Below, in pieces: positions 1 to 8,114 of a stretch of 64,000 nucleotides of DNA (the stretch's first letter is position 1; each line of letters starts with the position of its first letter). Position numbers and translations under genes: made by a program. Origin of the DNA: Streptomyces sp. NBC_01198 (lineage in GTDB: Bacteria; Actinomycetota; Actinomycetes; Streptomycetales; Streptomycetaceae); contig NZ_CP108568.1 in NCBI RefSeq assembly GCF_036010485.1, positions 1,798,001-1,862,000 of the forward strand, in the 5' to 3' direction. The notes under the pieces were generated by a model. That model searched no databases. It had not been told where the DNA came from and was given only the letters and a program-made list of their open reading frames with translations.

Positions 1-1
1 G

Positions 2-781
2 GGATCCCCGATGACGTGGGGCTTCCTGGTCATCGGTGTCGTGCTGGTGGCGGCGTTCAGCTGGTGGCAGACCCGTGCCAAGCACCCGCTGCTGCCGCTG
101 CGCGTGCTGCTGGACCGCAACCGCGGCGCGTCCTTCACGGTGCTCGCGCTCTCCGGCGCCGGGATGTTCGGCGTCTTCCTCTTCCTGACCTACTACCTGC
201 AACTGTCGCTGCACTACAACCCGGTGAAGACCGGTCTGGGCTTCCTGCCGATGATCGGCGCCCTGATGGTGGCAGCCCAGCTGGTCACCAACACGCTGCT
301 GCCGAAGCTCGGCCCGCGCCCGATCGTGCCCACCGGCATGGTGATGGCGGCGGCCGGCATGGCCTGGCTGACCGTTCTCGACCTCAACAGCACCTACGCG
401 GCGAACGTGCTGCCGCCGCTGCTGGTGATCGGCTTCGGCCTCGGCCTGGTGATGCCCGCCTCGATGAGCGTGGCGACCGAGCGGGTCGCCGAGACGGACG
501 CGGGCGTGACCTCGGCCGCGGTCAACACCATGCAGCAGGTGGGTGGTTCGATCGGCACCGCGCTGCTGAACACGCTGGCGGCCAGCGCCGGGGCCACGTA
601 TCTGGCCCACCACACCGGCAAGCTCGTCGTGGCGCACGCTGCACTGCACAGCTACGCGACCGCGTACTGGTGGTCGGCGGGCCTGCTCGCGCTCGGCGGT
701 GTGCTGGCGCTGTTCATGTACCGCGGCGGCCGCCCGGCGCCCAGCGAAGAGAGTGCCGCTCCCGCGCCCGTCCACATGTGA
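2..781 (+). CDS. MFS drug exporter, DHA2 (EmrB/QacA) type, 3' part only
   Basis: The gene enters from outside the window; the reading frame is already open at base 2. The visible 259 residues are the C-terminal half of a 14-helix major facilitator. Six or seven hydrophobic segments can be seen, including GMFGVFLFLTYYLQ, the AALMVAA-like region around residues 80-90, a glycine-rich VIGFGLGLVMPASMSVA helix and the typical DHA2 signature AAVNTMQQVGGSIGTALLN. A short charged tail ends in PAPVHM. The family exports drugs or cationic compounds in exchange for protons; the substrate cannot be read from this part. A strong hairpin follows the stop, so this is the last gene of its transcript. Confidence 0.9.
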   Translation, partial: GSPMTWGFLVIGVVLVAAFSWWQTRAKHPLLPLRVLLDRNRGASFTVLALSGAGMFGVFLFLTYYLQLSLHYNPVKTGLGFLPMIGALMVAAQLVTNTLLPKLGPRPIVPTGMVMAAAGMAWLTVLDLNSTYAANVLPPLLVIGFGLGLVMPASMSVATERVAETDAGVTSAAVNTMQQVGGSIGTALLNTLAASAGATYLAHHTGKLVVAHAALHSYATAYWWSAGLLALGGVLALFMYRGGRPAPSEESAAPAPVHM

Positions 782-809
782 GCCGCAGGGCTCGTAGGGC
801 TCCCTCAGC

Positions 810-841
810 ACCCGGCGCCGCCTGAGCGGACGGCGCCGGGT
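810..841 (+). terminator. Hairpin terminator after the MFS gene
   Basis: An 11-bp perfect stem (810-820 paired with 831-841, left arm ACCCGGCGCCG) with a 10-base loop lies 28 bases after the MFS stop. There is no U-tract, as usual for Streptomyces terminators. Confidence 0.75.
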
Positions 842-1130
842 CCGGGGGCCGGCCGCCGGGTCATCGTGGGGACGGGACACCCGGCACCACCGGCCCCCCG
901 CACACGCCGCCCCGCCGGATCGCGTCCCCCGTACGCGACACCGGCGGGACGGCTTTCGCGTTCCCGGGCCGCTCGGCTTCGGGCGGCCGCCCGCACCGTG
1001 TCCGTTCACTCTGATGGCCCCACAGCGCGCACGGGCGGGCTCCCGCCCGCCGGGGCCGGGGCACGAACACCGGCGACCAGGACCGTTACGCCCTGGGGCG
1101 GGTCTTCGCGCACCGGGTTACGGTGAGGGC
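842..1130. other. Intergenic, nothing recognised
   Basis: This GC-rich spacer lies between the MFS terminator and the next start. Frames are open on both strands, but they have no recognisable protein content and no ribosome binding site. The promoter of the following gene should lie here; no clear -35/-10 pair is visible. Confidence 0.5.
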
Positions 1131-1394
1131 ATGGACGGCTTCCGGCCGCTGTACGTACCGGTGCGACGAGGTCCCGCGGGGCTCGTCGTCCGCCTGTGGC
1201 GCACCCCCGCGGGCACGCGGACCGCGGTGGCCTTCACCACCGATCAGCGGCTGCGGTCGGCTCTCGGGCCGTGCCAGGCGTGGATTCGGCTGTCCGAATC
1301 CGCGCTGCGGCGGCTCGCCGAGCCGCTCGGCGCCACGTCCTTGACGGTGGACCCGCTCCTCTTCTCCCACTCGGCCGCGCGAACCCCCACGTAG
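1131..1394 (+). CDS. SAV_915 family small protein
   Basis: This 87-residue protein starts MDGFRPLYVPVRRG and contains the pattern VRLWRTPAGTRTAVAFT followed by a short helix region (CQAWIRLSESALRRLAEPLG). It resembles the actinobacterial SAV_915 family, whose biochemical role is unknown. The start is the ATG preceded by GGTGAGGG. An in-frame upstream start at 1014 was not used because that extension has no conserved look. The gene is monocistronic and its 3' end runs into the repeat array. Confidence 0.7.
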   Translation: MDGFRPLYVPVRRGPAGLVVRLWRTPAGTRTAVAFTTDQRLRSALGPCQAWIRLSESALRRLAEPLGATSLTVDPLLFSHSAARTPT

Positions 1395-1443
1395 TGCGCG
1401 CGGCGCTGCGGCAGGGGGCGAGGTGACCCGTCACCCCGGGCCG

Positions 1444-1853
1444 GTGGGGGCTTGTCGCGCAGTTCCCCGCGCCCCTGGGGGGGCTGCCACTTGCGGTGGC
1501 GCTCGCTACTTTCCCGCCGTCGCGGCTTGTCGCGCAGTTCCTCGCGCCCCCAGGTGAGTGCCACTTGCCGTAGCGCTCGCTGCTTTCCCGCCGTCGCGGC
1601 TTGTCGCGCAGTTCCTCGCGCCCCCAGGTGAGTGCCACTTGCCGTAGCGCTCGCTGCTTTCCCGCCGTCGCGGCTTGTCGCGCAGTTCCTCGCGCCCCCA
1701 GGTGAGTGCCACTTGCCGTAGCGCTCGCTGCTTTCCCGCCGTCGCGGCTTGTCGCGCAGTTCCTCGCGCCCCCAGGTGAGTGCCACTTGCGGTGGCGCTC
1801 GCTACTTTCCCGCCGTCGCGGCCTGTCGCGCAGTTCCTCGCGCCCCTGGGGGG
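1444..1853. repeat. 74-bp direct repeat array, about 5.5 copies
   Basis: The sequence GTCGCGGCTTGTCGCGCAGT recurs at 1519, 1593, 1667, 1741 and, with one change, 1815. The spacing is exactly 74 bp. A more diverged copy begins near 1444 with a 75-bp step. Copies at 1519-1740 are essentially identical; the outer copies differ at a few positions. There are no unique spacers, so this is a tandem array and not a CRISPR. It uses the same core as the interspersed repeats near 17,220, 41,360 and 48,290. Confidence 0.9.
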
Positions 1854-1879
1854 GTGCCCTCTGCGTGGAGGGTGGGCGT

Positions 1880-1918
1880 TTTTCGGGGGCGCGGGGGAAC
1901 TGCGCGACCAGCCCCCAC
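1880..1918. repeat. Inverted copy of the repeat core, closing the array
   Basis: The strand-reversed core (GCGGGGGAACTGCGCGACCA) follows a short T-run (GTTTTT at about 1878-1883). With the last forward core it can form a long imperfect stem, which suggests a transcription terminator or RNA-stabilising hairpin. The remaining bases to 2009 hold no gene. Confidence 0.7.
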
Positions 1919-2009
1919 CTGGGCCGCAGGCGAGATGCCACCGCACGTGGCAATCACGTCAGGGGCGCGCGGAACCGCGCGCGGGGGTGCGGGTCTGGAC
2001 CAGCTCGGG

Positions 2010-2783
2010 TCAAGATCCTGGCTGGACGTCCCCGGTGGTCATCGCCGGCACCTCGCGGGAGGCGAGGTCGCCCGGGGGGATGCCCGGGTGGTGCTGGGCG
2101 GCGGACAGGGGGGTGGCCGAGGCGGTGGCGCCGAGGGCCAGCCGGGAGACGATGCGGTAGCGGTCACCGCGGTAGACGGAGTGGACGTACTCCACCGGGC
2201 GGCCCGCCGTGTCCTTCGTGAGGCGTTCGAAGAGCAGCGCGGGCGACAGCACGGGCACCCCGATCAGCCGGGCCTCCTCCTCGTTGGTGACGGTCGGCTC
2301 GATGGACTGCACGGCCTCGTGCACCCGCACCCCGTGCCGCTCCCGCAGGAAGTCGTAGAAGTCGCCGGACTCCATGTCGTCCGGGCGCAGGCCGGGGACG
2401 AGCGCGGCGGGCACGTGGAGGTACTCGATGGCCATCGGCTCGTTGTCGACGAGCCGCAGCCGCGCGATGTAGGTGATCTCCGCGGCCGGCGAGATGTGCA
2501 GCCGCCGTCCGACGCGGGCGCCGGCCTGGACCGTGGTGAACTCCAGCACCCTGCTGGCCCAGCTGCCGGACGCCTGCGGCAGGCGGTACGCGTCGCGGGC
2601 CGGGGCGAGTTCCTGGGTGATCTTGGCGCGGCCGACGAACATGCCGCGCCCGTGCTCGCGCACCAGCAGCCCTGAGGTGACCAGTTCGTCGACGGCGGAG
2701 CGCAGCGTCGGGCGGGAGACGCCGAGTTGCTCGCACAGGGTGCGTTCGGAGGGGATCGTCCGCCCGCGCTTCCCGAGGTGACA
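2010..2783 (-). pseudogene. GntR family regulator (HutC/DasR type, UTRA domain), 5' end missing
   Basis: The reading frame encodes most of a GntR wHTH (PSERTLCEQLGVSRPTLRSA, then a wing ending VREHGRGMFV) and a complete UTRA effector domain (MAIEYLHVP..., then PVEYVHSVYRGDRYRIVSRL). It resembles DasR, the regulator of aminosugar use. Upstream of PSERT the frame hits a TGA at 2784-2786 after about nine residues. There is no start codon before the second half of the HTH, so roughly the first 28 residues are missing. The lost end abuts the ribosome binding site of the divergent sugar-binding gene, so the shared promoter region is gone too. A shorter product could start at the GTG or ATG near 2663-2675 but would lack the recognition helix. 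See findings for the breakpoint. Confidence 0.75.
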
Positions 2784-2788
2784 TCACC

Positions 2789-4075
2789 GTGAGATCCAGA
2801 CTCCTCCCCGCCGCCGCCGCGCTCGCCCTGGCGGCCGTCACCGGCCTCACCGCCTGCGGCTCCTCCGACTCGTCCGACGCTTCGGGCTCCGCGGGCGGCG
2901 GCATTCCGGCGCCGGCCGGGCTGACCGTGTGGATCATGCAGGACAGCGTGTCCGACGGGGTGCTGAGCCGGTTCAAGACCGGCTTCGAGACCGCGCACAA
3001 GGGCACCACCCTGGACATCCAGATCCAGCAGTGGGACGGCATAGGCCAGAAGATCACCAGCGCGCTGGCCAGCAAGGACGCGCCCGACGTGATGGAGGTC
3101 GGCAACACCCAGGTCGCGCAGTACGCGGCCAGCGGCGGCGTGCGGGACCTCACCGACAAGGTCGCCGACCTGCACGGCTCGGACTGGATCCCCGGGCTCG
3201 CCGACCCCGGGAAGATCGACGGCAAGCAGTACGGCGTCCCGTGGTACGCCGCCAACCGCGTCGTGGTCTACAACAAGGACCTGTTCAAGCAGGCCGGCAT
3301 CACCGCCCCGCCGAAGACGCGCGACGAGTGGATCCAGGACACCACCAAGCTCGACACCGGTGGCAACGACGGGATCTACCTGCCAGGCCAGATCTGGTAC
3401 GCACTGGCCGGCTTCGTGTGGGACGAGGGCGGCGACCTCGCCGTCAAGGACGGCGACAGCTGGAAGGGCACGCTGGACACCCCGCAGGCCAAGGCGGGCA
3501 TGGCCTTCTACCAGCAACTGCAGGCGCTCGGTCAGGACCCCAAGGACTCCGACGAGGCCAAGCCGCTGCAGGCGGACGTCTTCGCCAAGGGCAAGACCGC
3601 GCAGATCATCTCGACGCCGGGCGCCGCCTCGCTCATCACCAAGGCCAACCCCGCGCTGCAGGACAAGATCGGCTTCTTCCCGGTCCCGGGCAAGACCGCC
3701 GACAAGCCCGGCGCGGTCTTCACCGGCGGCTCCGACCTGGTGATCCCGGAGGCCTCGCGACACCAGGCGCTGGCCTACGAGGTGGTCAAGGCTCTGGCCG
3801 GCACCGCCTTCCAGACCGACATGGCCAAGGAGATGAGCTACGTGCCCAACCGCACCTCACTGGCCTCCGTGGTGGCCGGCAACCCGGGGGCGTCGGTGAT
3901 GGCGGCCGGCGCGGTGAACGGCCACGCCACCCCCAACTCCCCGAACTGGGCGGCGGTCGAGGCGAACAACCCGATCAAGCAGTACATGACGCAGGTGCTC
4001 ACCGGGGCCGACCCGGATGCGGCCGGCAAGACCGCCTCCGAGGCGATCACCAAGGCGCTCAACACCGCTTCCTGA
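2789..4075 (+). CDS. Sugar ABC transporter, extracellular substrate-binding lipoprotein
   Basis: This 428-residue family 1 solute-binding protein (SBP_bac_1) starts at GTG with GAGGTGA 6-13 bases upstream. The signal peptide ends in a lipobox (LTAC at about residues 20-23), followed by a Ser/Asp/Gly-rich tether. The mature part has the usual sugar-binder features: LTVWIMQDS at the first strand, PDVMEVGNTQ, YGVPWYAANRVVVYNKDLF in the hinge region and FVWDEGGDL in the binding cleft. By context (a DasR-like regulator next door, permease downstream) it is probably an oligosaccharide binder of the chitobiose/cellobiose group; the substrate is inferred. The length is normal and the gene appears intact, although its promoter region has been lost at the joint just upstream. 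Confidence 0.9.
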   Translation: MRSRLLPAAAALALAAVTGLTACGSSDSSDASGSAGGGIPAPAGLTVWIMQDSVSDGVLSRFKTGFETAHKGTTLDIQIQQWDGIGQKITSALASKDAPDVMEVGNTQVAQYAASGGVRDLTDKVADLHGSDWIPGLADPGKIDGKQYGVPWYAANRVVVYNKDLFKQAGITAPPKTRDEWIQDTTKLDTGGNDGIYLPGQIWYALAGFVWDEGGDLAVKDGDSWKGTLDTPQAKAGMAFYQQLQALGQDPKDSDEAKPLQADVFAKGKTAQIISTPGAASLITKANPALQDKIGFFPVPGKTADKPGAVFTGGSDLVIPEASRHQALAYEVVKALAGTAFQTDMAKEMSYVPNRTSLASVVAGNPGASVMAAGAVNGHATPNSPNWAAVEANNPIKQYMTQVLTGADPDAAGKTASEAITKALNTAS

Positions 4076-4126
4076 CCGGCGCCCGGCCCCGTCACCGACC
4101 ACCACCCCACCCCCCGGAGGGAAACC

Positions 4127-4996
4127 GTGCTCACCGCCCGTTCCGCCGCTCCGCGGCCGGCCGTCGTGGAGCCGCGCCGGCCCTGGCGCGGCCGCGACGG
4201 CGCCGCCTCGGCGCGGTCTGGCCGTGCTTGCTGGTCGCCCCCACCGTGCTCGGTGCGGCGTTCCTGCTGGTCTATCCACTGGTCAGAAACACCGTGATGT
4301 CCTTCCAGCACTTCGGGCTCGGTGAGCTGATCCGGGGCGGGGCGACCTGGGTGGGCTTCGCCAACTACCGCACGGCTGGGCGACCCGGAGTTCTGGACGG
4401 TGGTGCGGCGCACTATGTGGTGGACCGGGCTCAACGTGGCGCTGATCATGGTGCTCGGCACCCTGGTCGCGCTGATGGTCAACAGGCTGGGCCGGCGTAT
4501 GCGGTTGGCGGTGATGAGCGGGCTGGTGCTGTCCTGGGCGACCCCGGTCATCGCCGCCACCACCATCTTCCAGTGGCTGTTCCAGTCCCGTTTCGGGGTG
4601 GTCAACTGGCTACTGGTCAAGCTGGGCTTCGACTCCTACCGCGACTACTCCTGGTTCGCGCACGGCGGTTCCACCTTCGCCATCCTGGTGGTGCTCGTGG
4701 TATGGCAGTCGGTGCCGTTCGCCGCGCTGACGCTCTACGGCGGCCTCACCACGATCCCGGTGGAGCTCTACGAGTCGGCCAGGATCGACGGCGCGAGCGC
4801 CTGGCAGTCCTTCCGGCTGGTCACCTTCCCGATGCTGCGACCACTCTTCGCACTGATCACCTCGCTCGAAGTCATCTGGTGCTTCAAGGCGTTCACCCAG
4901 ATCTGGGTGATCGGCCAGGGCGGTCCTAACGGCGCCACGACCACGCTGCCGGTCTACGCCTTCCAGATCGCCCAGTCGCTGCACAAACACCGGTGA
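4127..4996 (+). pseudogene. Sugar ABC transporter permease (MalF type) with two frameshifts and lost 3' end
   Basis: Translation starts at GTG 4127 behind GGAGGGAAACC. The frame is correct to about 4200. The permease then continues one frame over (LGAVWPCLLVAPTVLGAAF ... WVGFANYRTA) and returns to the first frame near 4380 (RRTMWWTGLNVALIMVL onward). The simplest reading is one base missing in GGCGCC near 4201 and one base too many in GGG at 4378-4380, so the two changes cancel. The C-terminal part carries the EAA motif region (ELYESARIDGASAWQSFRLV). After FQIAQSLHK the usual last ~30 residues are replaced by HR-stop, because the sequence joins an unrelated gene at about 4985. No second permease follows. 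The transporter is therefore incomplete unless the joint is an assembly error. Confidence 0.8.
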
Positions 4997-6008
4997 CCTG
5001 CAACTGCGCTTCTACCGCTCCGACTGGCAGACCCTCAGGCAGTCCGACGACTACTCCTTCAACGGCGCCCAGACCGCCTACGCGAACTGGCCGAAGCTCA
5101 CCGTCCAGGACGTCGGCGCGGTCGTCTACGGCACCGCGCCCGCCGGCAACGACCCGACGCCCCCCACCACCCCGCCGACCTCGCCGGGCGGCGGCGGCCA
5201 GAACGGTCCCGCGCTCTTCGACGACTTCTCCTACACCACCAGCTCCGACGCCGCCGTCCAGCAGCACGGCTGGACGGTCAAGTCCGGCCAGGGCGGCCCC
5301 GGCGTGGCCGGCGCCACCTGGTCGCCGCAGGACGTGACCTTCGTCGCCGACGGCTCCAACAAGGTGATGAACCTGCGGCTCACCACCGACGGCACCGCGT
5401 CCGGCACCCGGGAGACCGAGATCCAGACCACCGCGCGCAAGTTCACCAACGGCACCTACGCCGCCCGGGTGCGCTTCGACGACACCCCCACCGGCGGCCC
5501 CGACGGCGACCACGTGAACCAGACGTTCTTCACCTTCACCCCGCTCAACGCGCCGATGGACCCCGACTACAGCGAGCAGGACTTCGAGTACCTGCCCAAC
5601 GGCGGCTGGGGCGAGACGCAGAACATCATGTACGAGACGTCGTGGGAGACCTACAACCCCGACCCGTGGAACGCGGTGAACACCCACGGCCAGCAGTACG
5701 CCAGCCTGGACGGCTGGCACAACCTGCAACTCACGGTGGACAACACCAGCATCACGTACTCCATCGACGGCCAGGTCGTGGCCACCCACGGTGAGCCGTA
5801 CCTGCCCGAGACGCCGCAGTGGATCGACTTCAACCACTGGCTGATCGACCTGGCGGGGCAGACCGGCAGCACCCCGCGGTCCTACGACGAGCAGGTGGAC
5901 TACGTCGTCTTCGTCAAGCAGGTGCTCAGCCCGGCGCAGGTCAGCGCGCGGGTCGCGGGCTACCGTGCGGCGGGCGCCGCCTTCACCGACACGGTGCCCA
6001 ACCCGTAG
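4983..6008 (+). pseudogene. Secreted CBM3-GH16-type protein, 5' end missing
   Basis: No start codon or signal peptide precedes this open frame. It begins inside a family 3 cellulose-binding module (GDLQLRFYRSDW, QSDDYSFNG, YANWPKLTV). A Pro/Thr/Gly linker follows, then a concanavalin-like domain of about 240 residues. That domain contains EQDFEYLPNG, which fits the GH16 active-site pattern E-x-D-x-E, and later DYVVFVKQVL. GH16 enzymes cut beta-1,3/1,4-glucans and related polymers outside the cell. The first part (signal peptide and about half of the CBM, perhaps more domains) is lost at the joint with the permease at about 4985. A terminator follows 27 bases after the stop. Confidence 0.75.
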
Positions 6009-6034
6009 TCCCGCGCTTTCCTGGTCCGGTGTCG

Positions 6035-6065
6035 CGCCCGGCGGGTTTCCGTTATCCGCCGGGCG
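6035..6065 (+). terminator. Hairpin terminator after the GH16 gene
   Basis: There is a 10-bp perfect stem (6035-6044 with 6056-6065, CGCCCGGCGG) and an 11-base loop. Only 27 bases separate it from the sigma-fusion start, so that gene's promoter must overlap this hairpin. Confidence 0.7.
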
Positions 6066-6092
6066 TGGCACCGTCTCCTGTCCGGGGGGAAA

Positions 6093-8075
6093 GTGACGGA
6101 CGGAGAGTGGAGCAGCATGCGCGCAGCCGACCGAGTCGGACCCGACCCCGCCCTGGTGGCCGCCGCACGTGCGGGCGATCAGCGGGCGCTCGACCAGCTG
6201 GTCGCGCAGTGCCTGCCGCTGGTCTACAACATCGTGGGCCGGGCGCTGGACGGCCACGACGACGTGGACGACGTGGTGCAGGAGACACTGCTGCGGGTGG
6301 TGCGGGGCCTGGCCGACCTGCGGGACCCGGCGGCCTTCAGGTCCTGGCTGGTGGCCATCGCGGTACGCCAGGTGCGGGACCGCGAGCAGGCGCGCAAGGC
6401 GTCCTGGCACCTCCAGACCGCGCTGGACGCGGCCGAGCTGATACCCGACCCTGCCTCCGACTTCGCCGCGGTGACGATCCTGCGGCTCGGCCTGACCGAC
6501 CAGCGTCGCGACATCGCCGAGGCCACCCGCTGGCTGGACGGCGACGACCGTACGCTGCTCGCGCTGTGGTGGCTGGAGGAGACCGGTGACCTCGGCCGCT
6601 CGGAACTGGCCGAGGCCCTGGGCCTGACCCGGCAGCACGCGGCGGTCAAGGTCCAGCGGATGAAGGAGCAGCTGGAGACCTCCCGGGCGGTGGTACGGGC
6701 GCTCGGCGGCGGCGCGGAATGCGACGGGCTGCGCCATCTGACCAGCGGCTGGGACGGCGTGCCGAGCCCGTTGTGGCGCAAGCGCTTCGCCCGGCACATC
6801 CGCAACTGCGCCGACTGCACCCGGCGCGGCAGCGCCCTGCTGCCGATGGACCGGCTGCTCAGCGGGCTGCCGCTGCTGCCGGTGCCGGTCGGTTTCGGCG
6901 GCCCGTTCGCCGCGCAGGCCCCGGCCGCCGCGCCCTTCTGGCACCCCGCCCCGCCGGCGCACGGCGTACCCCAGGACCCGCGCACCGCTCCGCGCCCCCA
7001 CCCCCCACGGCGGAGCGGTGCGCGGCACGGAGCGCGGGCAAGGCCGAGGCTGCTGCACGGCCCCGCGGGGGTGACCGGCGCGGCGGTCGGCACCGTCGCC
7101 GCGGTCGCGGCCGGCGCGCTGCTCGCGGTCCATCTGACCGCCGGCGGCCAGGACAGCGAGCCGGCCGCGCACGCGGCGGCCTCGCCGGCCGCCGTCACCA
7201 CCACCGCCGGGGCCACCACGACTCCGCCGGCCACCACCGCATCGCCGAGCCCGTCCACGACCTCCCGCAAGCCGACGGCGCCGGCGAGCAGCAGGCCGCC
7301 CGCCACCCGCGCCCCGGTCAAGGCACCGCCGCCCGCCCCGCCGGCCTCCTCGGCCCGCAAGGGCGTCGGGGTGTGGTCCTTCAACGGGGTGAACTCGGCG
7401 CTCGGCAAGTCCGGCGCCGCCTGGTACTACACCTGGTCGACCACCCACAGCGGGGTCAGCGGCCCCGGCTTCGTACCGATGATCTGGGGCAGCGCGAGCG
7501 CGGACGCCAACGGGCTGGCGCAGGCGAAGAAGGCGGGGCCGTATCTGCTGGGCTTCAACGAGCCCGACATGTCGGCGCAGTCGAACATGACGGTGGACCA
7601 GGCGCTGTCGCTGTGGCCGAAGCTGGAGTCGACGGGCAAGGTGCTCGGCAGCCCGGCGGTCGCCTACGGCGGTGACACCGCGGGGGGCTGGCTCGACCGC
7701 TTCATGTCGGGCGCGAAGTCCAAGGGCTACCGGGTCGATTTCATCGCCCTGCACTGGTACGGCGGCGACTTCACCACGCCGAACGCGGTCGCACAGCTCA
7801 AGTCGTATCTGCGGGCGGTCTACAACCGCTACCACAAGCCGATCTGGCTGACGGAGTTCGCGCTGATCGACTTCTCCAACGGCGCCCGCTTCCCCACCGA
7901 CCAGCAGCAGGCCGCCTTCGTCACGGCGGCCGCCAAGATGCTGGACGGGCTGCCGTATCTGCAGCGTTACGCCTGGTTCGGCCTCGGCGCCGACGACAGC
8001 AAGCCGAGCAGCGGCCTGTTCCGCAGCGGCGCGGTGGAGACGCCCGCGGGGCGGGCCTTCGAGTCGGCGCGCTGA
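6093..8075 (+). CDS. ECF sigma factor fused to anti-sigma zinc motif, membrane helix and GH128 glucanase domain
   Basis: One 660-residue frame holds, in order: an ECF sigma region 2 (about residues 25-95, DDVDDVVQETLLRVVRGL), region 4 (about 150-205, RSELAEALGLTRQHAAVKVQ), an H-x3-C-x2-C motif as in zinc anti-sigma domains (HIRNCADC, about 235-242), a Pro-rich stretch, one membrane helix (about 326-347, AAVGTVAAVAAGALLAVHL), a Thr/Pro/Ser linker, and a TIM-barrel domain of GH128/Asl1 type (about 424-660). The barrel keeps both expected glutamates, in GFNEPD and in WLTEFAL. Residues after the helix would be outside the cell, with sigma inside. Inferred role: a one-protein sensor that ties beta-glucan binding or cleavage to sigma release, probably by proteolysis. 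GTG 6093 has GGGGGG only two bases upstream; ATG 6117 (GGAG 12 bases upstream) is an alternative start that leaves all domains intact. Confidence 0.88.
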   Translation: MTDGEWSSMRAADRVGPDPALVAAARAGDQRALDQLVAQCLPLVYNIVGRALDGHDDVDDVVQETLLRVVRGLADLRDPAAFRSWLVAIAVRQVRDREQARKASWHLQTALDAAELIPDPASDFAAVTILRLGLTDQRRDIAEATRWLDGDDRTLLALWWLEETGDLGRSELAEALGLTRQHAAVKVQRMKEQLETSRAVVRALGGGAECDGLRHLTSGWDGVPSPLWRKRFARHIRNCADCTRRGSALLPMDRLLSGLPLLPVPVGFGGPFAAQAPAAAPFWHPAPPAHGVPQDPRTAPRPHPPRRSGARHGARARPRLLHGPAGVTGAAVGTVAAVAAGALLAVHLTAGGQDSEPAAHAAASPAAVTTTAGATTTPPATTASPSPSTTSRKPTAPASSRPPATRAPVKAPPPAPPASSARKGVGVWSFNGVNSALGKSGAAWYYTWSTTHSGVSGPGFVPMIWGSASADANGLAQAKKAGPYLLGFNEPDMSAQSNMTVDQALSLWPKLESTGKVLGSPAVAYGGDTAGGWLDRFMSGAKSKGYRVDFIALHWYGGDFTTPNAVAQLKSYLRAVYNRYHKPIWLTEFALIDFSNGARFPTDQQQAAFVTAAAKMLDGLPYLQRYAWFGLGADDSKPSSGLFRSGAVETPAGRAFESAR

Positions 8076-8114
8076 CCGGGCCGGCGGGGGCCCGCAGCCG
8101 CGCGGCGGCCCGGA

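Noticed and set aside
1444..1853. CRISPR array
   Set aside because: The repeats are contiguous with no unique spacers and no cas genes are near.
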